A stretch of DNA of 64,000 nt from Thalassia testudinum. Its lineage: Eukaryota; Streptophyta; Magnoliopsida; Alismatales; Hydrocharitaceae. The stretch covers positions 20,709,001-20,773,000 of the forward strand of contig JAZHRO010000019.1 in NCBI GenBank assembly GCA_037157565.1, given 5' to 3'. Made by a program: the position numbers and the translations under genes. This document shows positions 9,111 through 18,380 of this stretch, piece by piece. Under the pieces are notes generated by a model, which did not search any database, was not told the DNA's origin, and saw only the letters and a list, made by a program, of their open reading frames with translations. How positions within the stretch are numbered: the first letter of the stretch is position 1; each line of letters starts with the position of its first letter.

Positions 9111-12100
9111 TTGAGCAAACTCCCACCTAAGACTAATGACCCAGGAACTCCCTTGATTTCTTGTAAAATTGGTGAAACCCAACTTGATAGAGCCCTACTA
9201 GACCTAGGTGCCTCCATAAATTTAATACCTACATCCCTCCTTGACCACCTTAAAGAATCTGAACTTAAACCCACTGAGGTGACATTGCAGTTAGCCGATC
9301 GATCCATCAAGTCACCCAAAGGAATACTCGAGGATGTCATTGTTAGGGTACGAGATTTTTATTTCCCAGTGGACTTCATAGTACTGGACATGGATGCACC
9401 TAAGAACCCAAGGGACACACCAATCATATTAGGGAGACCCTTTTTGGCCACTGCTAGGGCCAATATAAACTGCGAAGAGGGCCAGATAGAATTAAAATTT
9501 GGGAATCAAAATCTGAAGATTGACATTTTCAAGGCCCATCAAGGGATTAATTGCGGGGTTATAGAGGAAATTTGTGATGTCGAAGCCGTGGTTGATGAAC
9601 TGCATATAGAGGAAAACCTGATTATTCCCGATCAACCACTAGAGAATCAAAAACCGCTAACAGAGGAGTGCGGACATGATCTAGACACACCTATGACTCC
9701 TACCATTGCTCCTGATACAAACCCCGAACCACCTGCTGCTGCTAACAATCCTGTCATGGAACTCAAGCCCCTTCCCGAACATCTAAAATACGTCTTTTTG
9801 GATTCAAATCAGACGTTTCCTGTGATTATCAATTCTCGACTCACACCTGACCAGGAACTCCGTTTGATTTCTGTTCTCCAGCAACATCGTAGAGCCATTG
9901 GATGGACTCTAGATGATTTGACTGGTATAAGCCCTTCATACTGCACACATCGAATCTACACAGAAGAAGGCTCACGACCTTCAAGAGAAATGCAAAGACG
10001 CCTAAACCCTAACCTACAGGAGGTCGTGAAAAAGGAGATCATTAAGTGGTTAGATGCAGGGATCATCTACCCGATCTCCGACAGTCGTTGGGTGAGTCCA
10101 ATACAAGTGGTGCCTAAGAAGGCAGGACTTACCATCATCACGACTGAAACCGGAGAAGTCATTCCTACCCGAATAGCTAATTCGTGGAGAGTCTGCATTG
10201 ATTACAGAAGACTAAATTCCTCCACGAAGAAGGATCATTTCCCACTATCGTTTATTGATCAGATCCTCGAGAAACTAGCAGGAAATAGATTCTTCTACTT
10301 TCTAGACGGGTACTCCGGTTACAATCAGGTGGCAATCCATCCAGAGGACCAAGAAAAGACCACATTCACCTGCCCCTTCGGGACGTACGTGTTCCGAAGG
10401 ATGCCATTCAGTCTCTTCAATGCACCTGCAACTTTTCAGCGGTGCATGCTTGCCATATTCTCAGATATGGTAGGTGATTATCTGGAAGTCTTCATGGATG
10501 ACTTTTCAGTTTTTGGACAATCATTTGACGATTGCCTCCAACACTTGGTCCATATACTCAGGCGGTGCATCGAGGTGAATTTGGTTCTTTCCTGGGAAAA
10601 GAGCCATTTCATGGTGCCTGAGGGAATTGTCCTGGGACATTTAATCTCAGAGAAAGGCATCCAAGTGGATCGAGCTAAGGTTAACCTGATTTCCAAGCTC
10701 CCTATGCCTAGCTCGATTAAGGACATCCGATCTTTTTTGGGGCACGTCGGTTTCTACCGTCGATTCATCCCTGATTTCTCCAAAATCGCGCGCCCCCTGA
10801 CCAATCTTCTCTCCAAGGATGTGCCTTTCGAAATTTCCAAGGAATGCACTCAAGCATTTGAGATCCTACATGACCGAGTCACCCAAGTCCCAATCCTACA
10901 GTCCCCTGATTGGTCTCAACCCTTTGAGATCATGTGTGATGCATCTGACTTCGCTGTAGGAGCGGTTTTGGGGCAGAAAATTGACGGGAAACCTGTGGTC
11001 ATTTACTACCCCAGCAAAACACTGGATGAGGCTCAGCGTAACTATACGGTTACTGAGAAAGAGCTGCTGGCCGTAGTATTTGCCCTGGAAAAATTCAGAT
11101 CATACCTTCTGGGTTCCCATATTATCATATACTCAGATCACACAGCTGTAAGGCATCTCCTTGCCAAGAAGGATGCGAAACCTCGACTAATCCGCTGGAT
11201 CTTGCTGTTGCAAGAATTTGACCTTGAGATTCGCGACAAGGCGGGAAAGCACAATGTGGTAGCTGATTACTTGTCCCGCCTTCCTTCTGAAATTATTGAT
11301 CCTTCCGGACCTATTACAGAACATTTCCCTGATGAGCACCTCCTGACTATCAGTACAAGTCTTCCATGGTTCGCCGATATAGTTAATTACCTGGCATCAC
11401 ATCAGATTCCGCCCGATTGGTCGAAGGCCAAAAAGGACAAATTACGTTCCGATGCCAAGTATTACCTATGGGAAGACCCGTATCTTTTCCGCATTGGTGC
11501 TGATCAGATAATTCGACGGTGCGTCACAGAAGTGGAAATCAAAGACATACTCTCATTCTGCCATGACCAGGCATGCGGTGGACATTTTTCTGGACATAAA
11601 ATCGCATCGAAAGTCCTCCAGTGTGGCTTCTACTGGCCCACAATTTTTAAGGATGCATACGATCACTGTAAGGCATGTTCCCGTTGCCAGACTCTGGGCA
11701 ACATGAGCCATAGAGACATGATGCCTCTACAGCCGATCTTGGTATGTGAAATTTTTGATATTTGGGGGATTGATTTCATGGGACCCTTTCCGACCTCTGA
11801 TGGCTTCGAATACATCTTACTCGCAGTTGACTATGTGTCCAAGTGGATAGAAGCCATTCCGACCCGAACCAACAATCATAAAGTCGTTATAAAATTCCTC
11901 CATCAGAACATTTTCTCAAGGTTTGGGATTCCGCGTGCTATAATTTCCGACGGAGGGACCCATTTTACGAACGTTCAGTTCAGGTCACTGATGACCAAAT
12001 ACGGGGTGTCACACCGAATCTCTACTCCTTACCACCCCCAAACTAATGGTCTAGCTGAGCTATCTAACCGAGAGATCAAGAAAATCCTTCAGGTTACTGT

Positions 12101-12656
12101 TCGACCTGATAGAAAAGATTGGTCTTCTCGGCTTCCGGAAGCATTGTGGGCCTATAGGACCGCCCACAAGACCCAATTAGGAATGTCTCCCTTCAGACTA
12201 GTGTACGGGAAGGCATGTCACCTCCCCGTCGAATTAGACCATAAAGCCTATTGGGCAGTACGGACCTGTAATCTCGACCTTTCTAAGGCTGGAACCCACA
12301 GAAGACTTCAAATGAGCGAGATCGATGAATTACGCCACGACGCGTATGAGAACTCGCGAATTTACAAAGAATGGGTTAAAGCTTTTCACGACAAACATAT
12401 TTCTAGAAAGGTCTTTCATCCTGGTCAAAAAGTTTTACTCTTTGATGCCCAACTCAAATTATTCCCAGGAAAGCTAAGATCCAAGTGGGTCGGACCCTAC
12501 CTAGTCCGACAAATCTTCGGAAATGGAGCCATTGAAATCAGCCCACTCAGCCATGATTCTGAACCCTTTGTCGTGAACGGTCAGAGACTCAAGCCGTTCA
12601 TTGACATGACCGATATAGATTTGGCTGAGTCATCCTTTACCCTCCATTCCTCTTGA
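9111..12656 (+). CDS. pol: Element A pol: protease, reverse transcriptase, RNase H, integrase (open, N-terminally cut off from gag)
   Basis: This open frame of 1181 codons encodes the enzymes that copy the element's RNA and insert the DNA. Protease active site DLG is at residues 31-33, followed by the Athila-type [36 protein letters not shown], then catalytic FMDD at 461-464. RNase H: first Asp at 610 ([11 protein letters not shown]). Integrase: zinc finger from His818 (HDQACGGH...CKACSRC) and DDX35E core at D888, D947, E983. The C-terminal region ends in LKPFIDMTD. The first Met is simply the first ATG after upstream breaks; in the intact relative C this region is fused to gag, so A can express pol only if translation starts internally. 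No stop has yet arisen in 3.5 kb. Confidence 0.9.
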   Translation: MSKLPPKTNDPGTPLISCKIGETQLDRALLDLGASINLIPTSLLDHLKESELKPTEVTLQLADRSIKSPKGILEDVIVRVRDFYFPVDFIVLDMDAPKNPRDTPIILGRPFLATARANINCEEGQIELKFGNQNLKIDIFKAHQGINCGVIEEICDVEAVVDELHIEENLIIPDQPLENQKPLTEECGHDLDTPMTPTIAPDTNPEPPAAANNPVMELKPLPEHLKYVFLDSNQTFPVIINSRLTPDQELRLISVLQQHRRAIGWTLDDLTGISPSYCTHRIYTEEGSRPSREMQRRLNPNLQEVVKKEIIKWLDAGIIYPISDSRWVSPIQVVPKKAGLTIITTETGEVIPTRIANSWRVCIDYRRLNSSTKKDHFPLSFIDQILEKLAGNRFFYFLDGYSGYNQVAIHPEDQEKTTFTCPFGTYVFRRMPFSLFNAPATFQRCMLAIFSDMVGDYLEVFMDDFSVFGQSFDDCLQHLVHILRRCIEVNLVLSWEKSHFMVPEGIVLGHLISEKGIQVDRAKVNLISKLPMPSSIKDIRSFLGHVGFYRRFIPDFSKIARPLTNLLSKDVPFEISKECTQAFEILHDRVTQVPILQSPDWSQPFEIMCDASDFAVGAVLGQKIDGKPVVIYYPSKTLDEAQRNYTVTEKELLAVVFALEKFRSYLLGSHIIIYSDHTAVRHLLAKKDAKPRLIRWILLLQEFDLEIRDKAGKHNVVADYLSRLPSEIIDPSGPITEHFPDEHLLTISTSLPWFADIVNYLASHQIPPDWSKAKKDKLRSDAKYYLWEDPYLFRIGADQIIRRCVTEVEIKDILSFCHDQACGGHFSGHKIASKVLQCGFYWPTIFKDAYDHCKACSRCQTLGNMSHRDMMPLQPILVCEIFDIWGIDFMGPFPTSDGFEYILLAVDYVSKWIEAIPTRTNNHKVVIKFLHQNIFSRFGIPRAIISDGGTHFTNVQFRSLMTKYGVSHRISTPYHPQTNGLAELSNREIKKILQVTVRPDRKDWSSRLPEALWAYRTAHKTQLGMSPFRLVYGKACHLPVELDHKAYWAVRTCNLDLSKAGTHRRLQMSEIDELRHDAYENSRIYKEWVKAFHDKHISRKVFHPGQKVLLFDAQLKLFPGKLRSKWVGPYLVRQIFGNGAIEISPLSHDSEPFVVNGQRLKPFIDMTDIDLAESSFTLHSS

Positions 12657-14254
12657 GCTCATTGCGCCCAGCCGATGGCGTAAAACTCAGCGCTTAACGG
12701 GAGGCAACCCGTCATTCTTTGAAAAACCCGAAACCGTTTCTGACATCTCTATGCGGAACTCATATTGCACTTTAGGGTTCATCCATTAGAACAACCGACT
12801 TCACCTCAAGTATACCTACCCGAGATTAGAAATCATTCGCAACAAGTCACTTCGACCCATTCACTCACCACACACCTGTCCTAATACATGAACTAAGCTG
12901 AATTCGAACCCACCTAATTTACAATGGGGACATTGCAAATCTTAGGCATGGGGGGGTATGAAAGTGCAAAATGTCAGAAAATTCATATCAAGAAAGGGTT
13001 TCACATAAAAAAGAAAGAAAAGAGAGAGAGAGAGACTTGATAGAGGGGAGGAACAATTCAGGGTCATACAAATGAGAGGAGGAAAAGAAGGAAAAATGAC
13101 AAAAAGGAGCAAAAAATGAAAATGAAAAGAAATAGTCATTAGTAAAAGATTAAGGGGTTAACTAAAGTTCTAGACTGAATCAAGCAAAAGAAAAGAAAAG
13201 TGCTACGGAGATATAACAAGAGATTAGCGGGAACGCTGGTCTTAGGCCTTTTGGGCTAGTACCTTTAGCTTAAAAATTCACGTATCCGTTAAAATCTGGA
13301 TAATCCTCAAGAGGTTGAGGAAAATGCGAAGCTTAAGTATTAGGTCTAAGGCTTAGGAAGTATTCAGCCTCGTGAACTGACCTCCGGTTTGCGGGATTCG
13401 GTAACCTAAGCACCCAAATTCACACACAGTCTGGTTCAGTGCGCATAAACATCCAAATCACGCGAAAAGCGTTTAATGTTCTGAAAAAGTCACCTAGATT
13501 AGGAGCGGCCAATCAGCACAAATTGATTTGGACAAGTTCCCAGCGCAGAGAGGCGGGAAATTCCCCTCGAAGATGCGTAACAACATATCGTCTCCTCGGT
13601 GCTTGTCTCTTAGGATATTTAAATATCCTACCGGGGGCATGTAAGCACTCTGCTGGTTCAGATACCATGGGCGGCATTATCATGAAATGTCGATCGCCAG
13701 GGTCTGGATTCGGCCACGGAATGCCATGGGCGGGATTATCTTGAAATCTCGAAAGCGAGGGTTCCGGGGGTTGCCATGGGCGGGATTATCTCGAAATCTC
13801 GAAAGCCAGGGACCCTTGAGGATTGATGATGGGGACGAGGAATCCGATACAGACCGTGTTGAGAAGCTAATCAGAAGCTAGAAATAAAAAGAAAAGAGAG
13901 AGAAAAGCTCTCCAAACAAATAAATCTTCTATCTCTCTCTTACAAAAAATGCACTGCAAACTGAACTTAGGCTAAAAATGTCTCAAGCACGGGTGCTTTA
14001 ACCGCGGAGTCCAACAAACCCTAGGTTAGTTTCTGTGGGCTGTAGAAACCTTTGCAGAAGACTGAGGCTAAAGCGGAACAGGTCCGGATTTTGGTTGGTA
14101 CTTGAGTACCTCTAGGCCTATTGTTAGCATTCCCACCTAATCACAAAAGAAAAGGAGAAGCACTTATCATTGTTGACAGACATTCAGGGTCTAGAACGGA
14201 AGTTAAAACTTTGAAATTTTGCTAAGGGACTAGCAAAAGCTAGGCATGGGGGTA
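12657..14254 (+). other. Element A non-coding 3' region with internal and terminal polypurine tracts
   Basis: There is no env-like or other substantial ORF between pol and the 3' LTR. Features shared with B and C: a polypurine motif (GGCATGGGGGGGTAT) at 12943-12960; a perfect 20-bp dyad at 13611-13630; three degenerate copies of a 50-60 bp cassette containing CCATGGGCGGGATTATC (about 13663-13815); the hairpin AAGCAC-GG-GTGCTT at 13985-13998; and the terminal polypurine tract GGCATGGGGGTA directly before the LTR (14241-14254). The last primes plus-strand DNA. Other functions are unknown. Confidence 0.75.
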
Positions 14255-16970
14255 TGATGAGAGCCTCATCATGAGCCATAACTAGCTCATTTTGACCCAA
14301 TAAAGAAGATAAAAGCTCCTACATAAACTAGAAGAAGGCTTAACTGAAGGAACAAGTGCTCTGAGAAGAAAACATGAAATAAAGGTTAAAACTGTAATTT
14401 TACCATTGCAGTACATAAACGGGATTTCTCAGAAGCAAAACATAGGTCAAATGGTCCAAATAAGATAAAAAGTGGGTTGAGTTAATCAGAAATGGGTTCA
14501 TGTGCAATCTAAGAACTAAATGACACTTGGTAACCCTAAAACAGACCCGCTTAAATTAACAAGGTTCCGGTCAGAACAAAAAGCAAGTAAACCCTCTAAA
14601 AATAATGGAAAAACATCCTCTATGGTTTAGAACACTTAATTTGGCCTTTGGAACCAAGTTTGACCTAGATTAGGGTCCTAGCTCTTCAATTAACCTAATT
14701 TGGGTTTTTACGCAAAATGTCCATTCAAACGAGGTCAAACCTGAAATCCAACTTCGCCATTGGATTCCTTAGGTCCAAATTAGGTTTATACCAAAATTTG
14801 GACCTAAGGAGAGGTCATCTTGACCTACTTTGCAATTTAGTACACCCAAATCACAAATTGGTCCCTATCTTTTGAATACCTTTGCAGAGAGCCCCCTAGG
14901 TTCTTCGCCTCCTTTTCAAGCCGGTCCTGCCACCATTGCTAGGGCAGAACCGAGCTCCGGCGAAGTTTCGAGAGAGATTGCTCTCTAATTCCTCAGAGAT
15001 TCTCCCCCAGAAATGGAAGGGGGATTCTCTGAGGAATTCCCTTCCTTCTAAAGCCAATTACAATCGCTGGTGTGAACCCAATCTCTCGTGCGAACGCAGG
15101 AGAGATTTGGGTATCCACCTTCCTTCCATATTCGGCGAGCCGTCAGCGTTGATTACGCAGTCTCCACGCGCTGGTAGGTGCGACCAGCACCTATAAAAGA
15201 CACCCCAGACCCTATCGCAGAAGGCAAGCTTGATTTTGACGGAGATCCCTTCCAAATTCCTCCCTCTCCCATCTCCGGCCAAACGACCCACAAGCTCCGG
15301 CGACCTCCTCCCCTCCTTCTCATCGCTCTGCTTCCATACCAGCAGCAGAGTCCTCTCCGCCGCTTCCTCCCGCGTCGCGCTGTACCCCGCACGCGCGCTT
15401 CTGACCTCATCTTCGTCGCCGCTTCCTCCCTCAGGGTCTTTCTTCCCCGACGACGGCAGTTACGAGCCGTCCTATCCGCCGCCTCCCTTCCTTCCAGACA
15501 ACCCCAGATACGTTCTCCATCCTCTCCTCTCTTTTTTCCCCCAACTATTTTACTTGATTACCCCTCGACAGTACCTAACCGCCTCCATCTTCCTCGCCTC
15601 CGACCTCACTCCGGCGAGCCGCCCACACCACTCCACCACACCACACAGCTCGCCAACCACCTCGTGAGCTTCGCCTCACCACCAGGAACCCATTCCACCC
15701 CATCACTGCCACTCCAGACCTCCACAAGCACCCCCCGACCAACCCACCATCTCCGGCCATAGGTTGACCTAGGCACGCACGCCTAGGTCGATCGGCAACC
15801 TGCAGCATCACCCACCACCTTCGCCGTGCTACGGTGAAGGTTTCCAGCTATTCTGATTGGGCCAATAGGCCGTTCTGTTGGATGTCGGGTGTAAGCCCCA
15901 GCCGCCATTAACAGTCGAAGCAGCAGGGAGCTTGGAGTAGCAGCAGGCATCAGGCTTCCCAGGCGGCAGGTGTAGCAGATTCTCGCAAGTGTCGCGAAGC
16001 AACCAAGGCCAGCCAGTAGCGCCAGCAGAGTCAACAGCCTGGGCAATCGAGCGACAAAACTCTGCGGGTGCGCATGAAGGCGAGACCAGATAGTCCCACA
16101 TCGTGGGATTGCAACACTCAGGTACCATATAAGTTATTTTTGTGTTTTCGTTTAAGTGCCTCCGTAAGCACAGGGGTGAGGTCCCTCACTGCCCTCACAC
16201 ACGCCTCGTCTGTGGCTTGACCTCGCTGATCTGGCGGATCCGATCCGACCTAGACCTACGCACTCCTCGCGCATCACCGCTTGCCGGTGCGCCTGGTCCC
16301 GGGTGCGAACCCGACCCGACTACCCGTGTGGCTCTGGGAGAGCGTCCTTGAGTGCATTGCTTGAGAGAGAGAGACGCTTGGGTAGAGGGACGGGGGTAGG
16401 TTTTTGCTACTGTGTGGTGTGTGCAGGAAGGAAGAACTGACCTAGGCAGCGAACACTTAGCGGCTGCAGAACAGGAAGAGAAGAAAGAAGAGGCTGTGTA
16501 GCAGTGAAAGGAGAAGTCTTCGCAGAGAAGAAGAAGGAAGACAAGGCAGAAGAGAGAGAAGAACGAAGAAGAAGACAAGGGAAGACTGCAAAGAGATCAG
16601 AAGAAAAAGAAGAAGAAGAAAGAAGAAAGGCAAGGCAGGAGAAGAAGGAAAGATACCAGAAGTAAAGAAAGGAGAAGAGCCACGAAGAAGAAGAGAGAGA
16701 GATCACATTTAAGATGTTTGATACACAAATCAGACGTCCAATTCTACTTTTTTTTCCCAATTTTTTTTTTTAAAATTCTCTCTTTGAATGAATTATATTT
16801 GCATTTAAACAGTTGTATTCTTTGGTGTTACAAAGTACTGAGATTGCTCCCTGTGATCGACCTCGGATACTCCGATCTTCGAGTAATAAAATTCTTTATA
16901 TTTGTTTAGACATTTTGTCGGTTATACTACAACTTGACATCCTTTAAACCCGCACAAAATGTCGAGAACA
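14255..16970 (+). repeat. Element A 3' LTR
   Basis: This is the partner of 3271-5993. The first roughly 660 bp are identical to the 5' LTR by eye. The remaining roughly 2.06 kb carry about 70 differences (my count), including a 1-base and a few 3-6 base indels. TATA box 15192-15199, poly(A) signal 16885-16890. It ends GTCGAGAACA, then TSD GCTCC. Confidence 0.92.
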
Positions 16971-16975
16971 GCTCC

Positions 16976-18296
16976 TAGGGATGAGGAGCTGTTGAGAGAG
17001 CTCCTGACGGAGTCACACTGGTCCAGGTTGACCATACATCTTGGGAACACAAAGATGTATCATGATTTGAGGCGCGACTTTTGGTGGAGAGGGATGAAGC
17101 GAGATGTGGGTGAGTTCGTGCAGCAGTGTTTAGTGTGCCTACAGGTGAAGGTCGAGCACCAGAGGCCTGTTGGGCCATTGCAGTCACTTCCTGTGCCATA
17201 GTGGAAGTGGGAGAGCATCACCATGGACTTGGTGGTGGGTCTACCTATTACCTAGGGAGGACACGACGCAGTCTAGGTGATAATGGATAGGCTGACGAAG
17301 ACGGCGCGTTTCTTGTCGATCTGAGTCACCTTGGGACCTGCACAATTGGTAGAGAGATACATTCGTGATGTAGTACGCCTGCATGGAGTTCTGTGTGAGA
17401 TTGTATCTGACAGGGATACCTATTTTACTTCCTAGTTTTGGGCTGAGTTTTAGCAGGCTTTGGAGACGTGGTTGAGGTTCAGTACCGCGTACCACCCCCA
17501 GACGGACGGACAGTCAGAGCGCACCATACAGACACTTGAGGACCTTTTACTCGCCTGTGTATTGAACTGGAGAGGCTCCTAGGAGGAGCATTTACCCCGG
17601 GCAGAGTTCGCATATAATAACAGTTACCACTCGAGCATCGGCATGGCAGCTTACAAGGCTCTGTACGGACAGAGGTGTACTGCACCCTTGAGTTGGGTCG
17701 GGGTGGGGACCAAGTGGGAGGTTGCTCCAGGCTAATCCGATATAGTCAGTAGGTGATAGAGCAGATCCACAAACGACTCTTTTACTGTCAGGAGCAGGCA
17801 GAAGAGTTATGCTGACTAGAAACACAGAGAGGTGCAGTTTGAGGTTGGGGATCACATCTTCCTTCGCGTTTCGCCCATGAAGGGCCTGCAGCGTTTTGGG
17901 GTGAAAGGGAAGCTTGTGTCGAGGTTTATGGGGCCCTTTGAGGTCTTGGAGTGGGTAGGACCCGTTGCTTACCGGCTTACCCATCCTCCCCAGCTTTCTA
18001 GAGTGCACAACGTGTTCCATGTGTCTAACCTCAGGAAGTACGTCGCCAATCCCAGTCACGTTCTGAGCCACGAGAGTGTCGAGGTGGGTGACGACTTGAC
18101 CTACCCTGAGAGACCAGTGCAGATACTAGACAGAGCCGTCCGGAGTCTGAGACAGAAGTAGGTACCCCTGGTGAAGGTTTTGTGGAGAAGCTTGCGGTAC
18201 GAGGAGGCTACCTGGGAGCCTGAGGAGGCAATGCGAGAGTGGTACTCTGAGCTTTTTGAAAGTATGTCTTTTCAGACCTACTTCGATCCTCTTTAA
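16976..18296 (+). pseudogene. pol: T1 pol, part 2: integrase and chromodomain-like tail
   Basis: This continues T1 after element A: RDEELLRELLTESH, then the HHCC zinc finger ending CLVCLQVK. The catalytic codons survive: Asp at 17226, Asp at 17409 and Glu at 17517, giving D-60-D-35-E. The core is broken by many stops (for example 17199, and several between 17250 and 17830). The last part, from 17832, reads MQFEVGDHIFLRVSPMKG, typical of the integrase C-terminal domain. After TAG at 18159-18161 comes VPLVKVLWRSLRYEEATWE, a chromodomain-like tail of the Tekay type that can direct insertion to heterochromatin. It terminates with TAA at 18294-18296. Confidence 0.88.
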
Positions 18297-18380
18297 GTTT
18301 GTTATGCATTTTATGTTCCTTTTTCCGCACCTTAGCTAGTTCAAGTTTTGGGGACGAAACTTCCTTTAAGTTTATTATGA
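18297..18380 (+). other. T1 3' untranslated segment with weak polypurine tract
   Basis: The sequence AGTTTTGGGGACGAAACTTCC matches the usual Tekay motif between pol and the 3' LTR (TTCGAGGACGAAATTT type). The expected pure G run next to the LTR is not preserved; the LTR is preceded by TTTATTATGA. Confidence 0.5.

Larger units (their letters stand above)
3271..16970 (+). mobile_element. A: Athila-like Ty3/gypsy retrotransposon inserted in T1 integrase
   Basis: This is a complete 13.7-kb element bounded by TG...CA LTRs of 2723 and 2716 bp and flanked by the perfect 5-bp target duplication GCTCC (3266-3270 and 16971-16975). Order: 5' LTR, tRNA-Asp primer site, about 0.95-kb leader, gag-pol, about 1.6-kb non-coding 3' region, polypurine tract, 3' LTR. 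The tRNA-Asp primer, the wording [22 protein letters not shown] and [11 protein letters not shown], and [15 protein letters not shown] in integrase point to the Athila branch of the non-chromoviral lineage. gag carries stops and two frameshifts; pol is open. LTR divergence makes it older than C and younger than B. Confidence 0.93.

Noticed and set aside
12657..14254. env-like gene after A pol
   Set aside because: Longest frames are about 100 codons and cover the repeated CCATGG cassettes; no signal peptide or membrane segment is evident and B and C do not conserve a frame.
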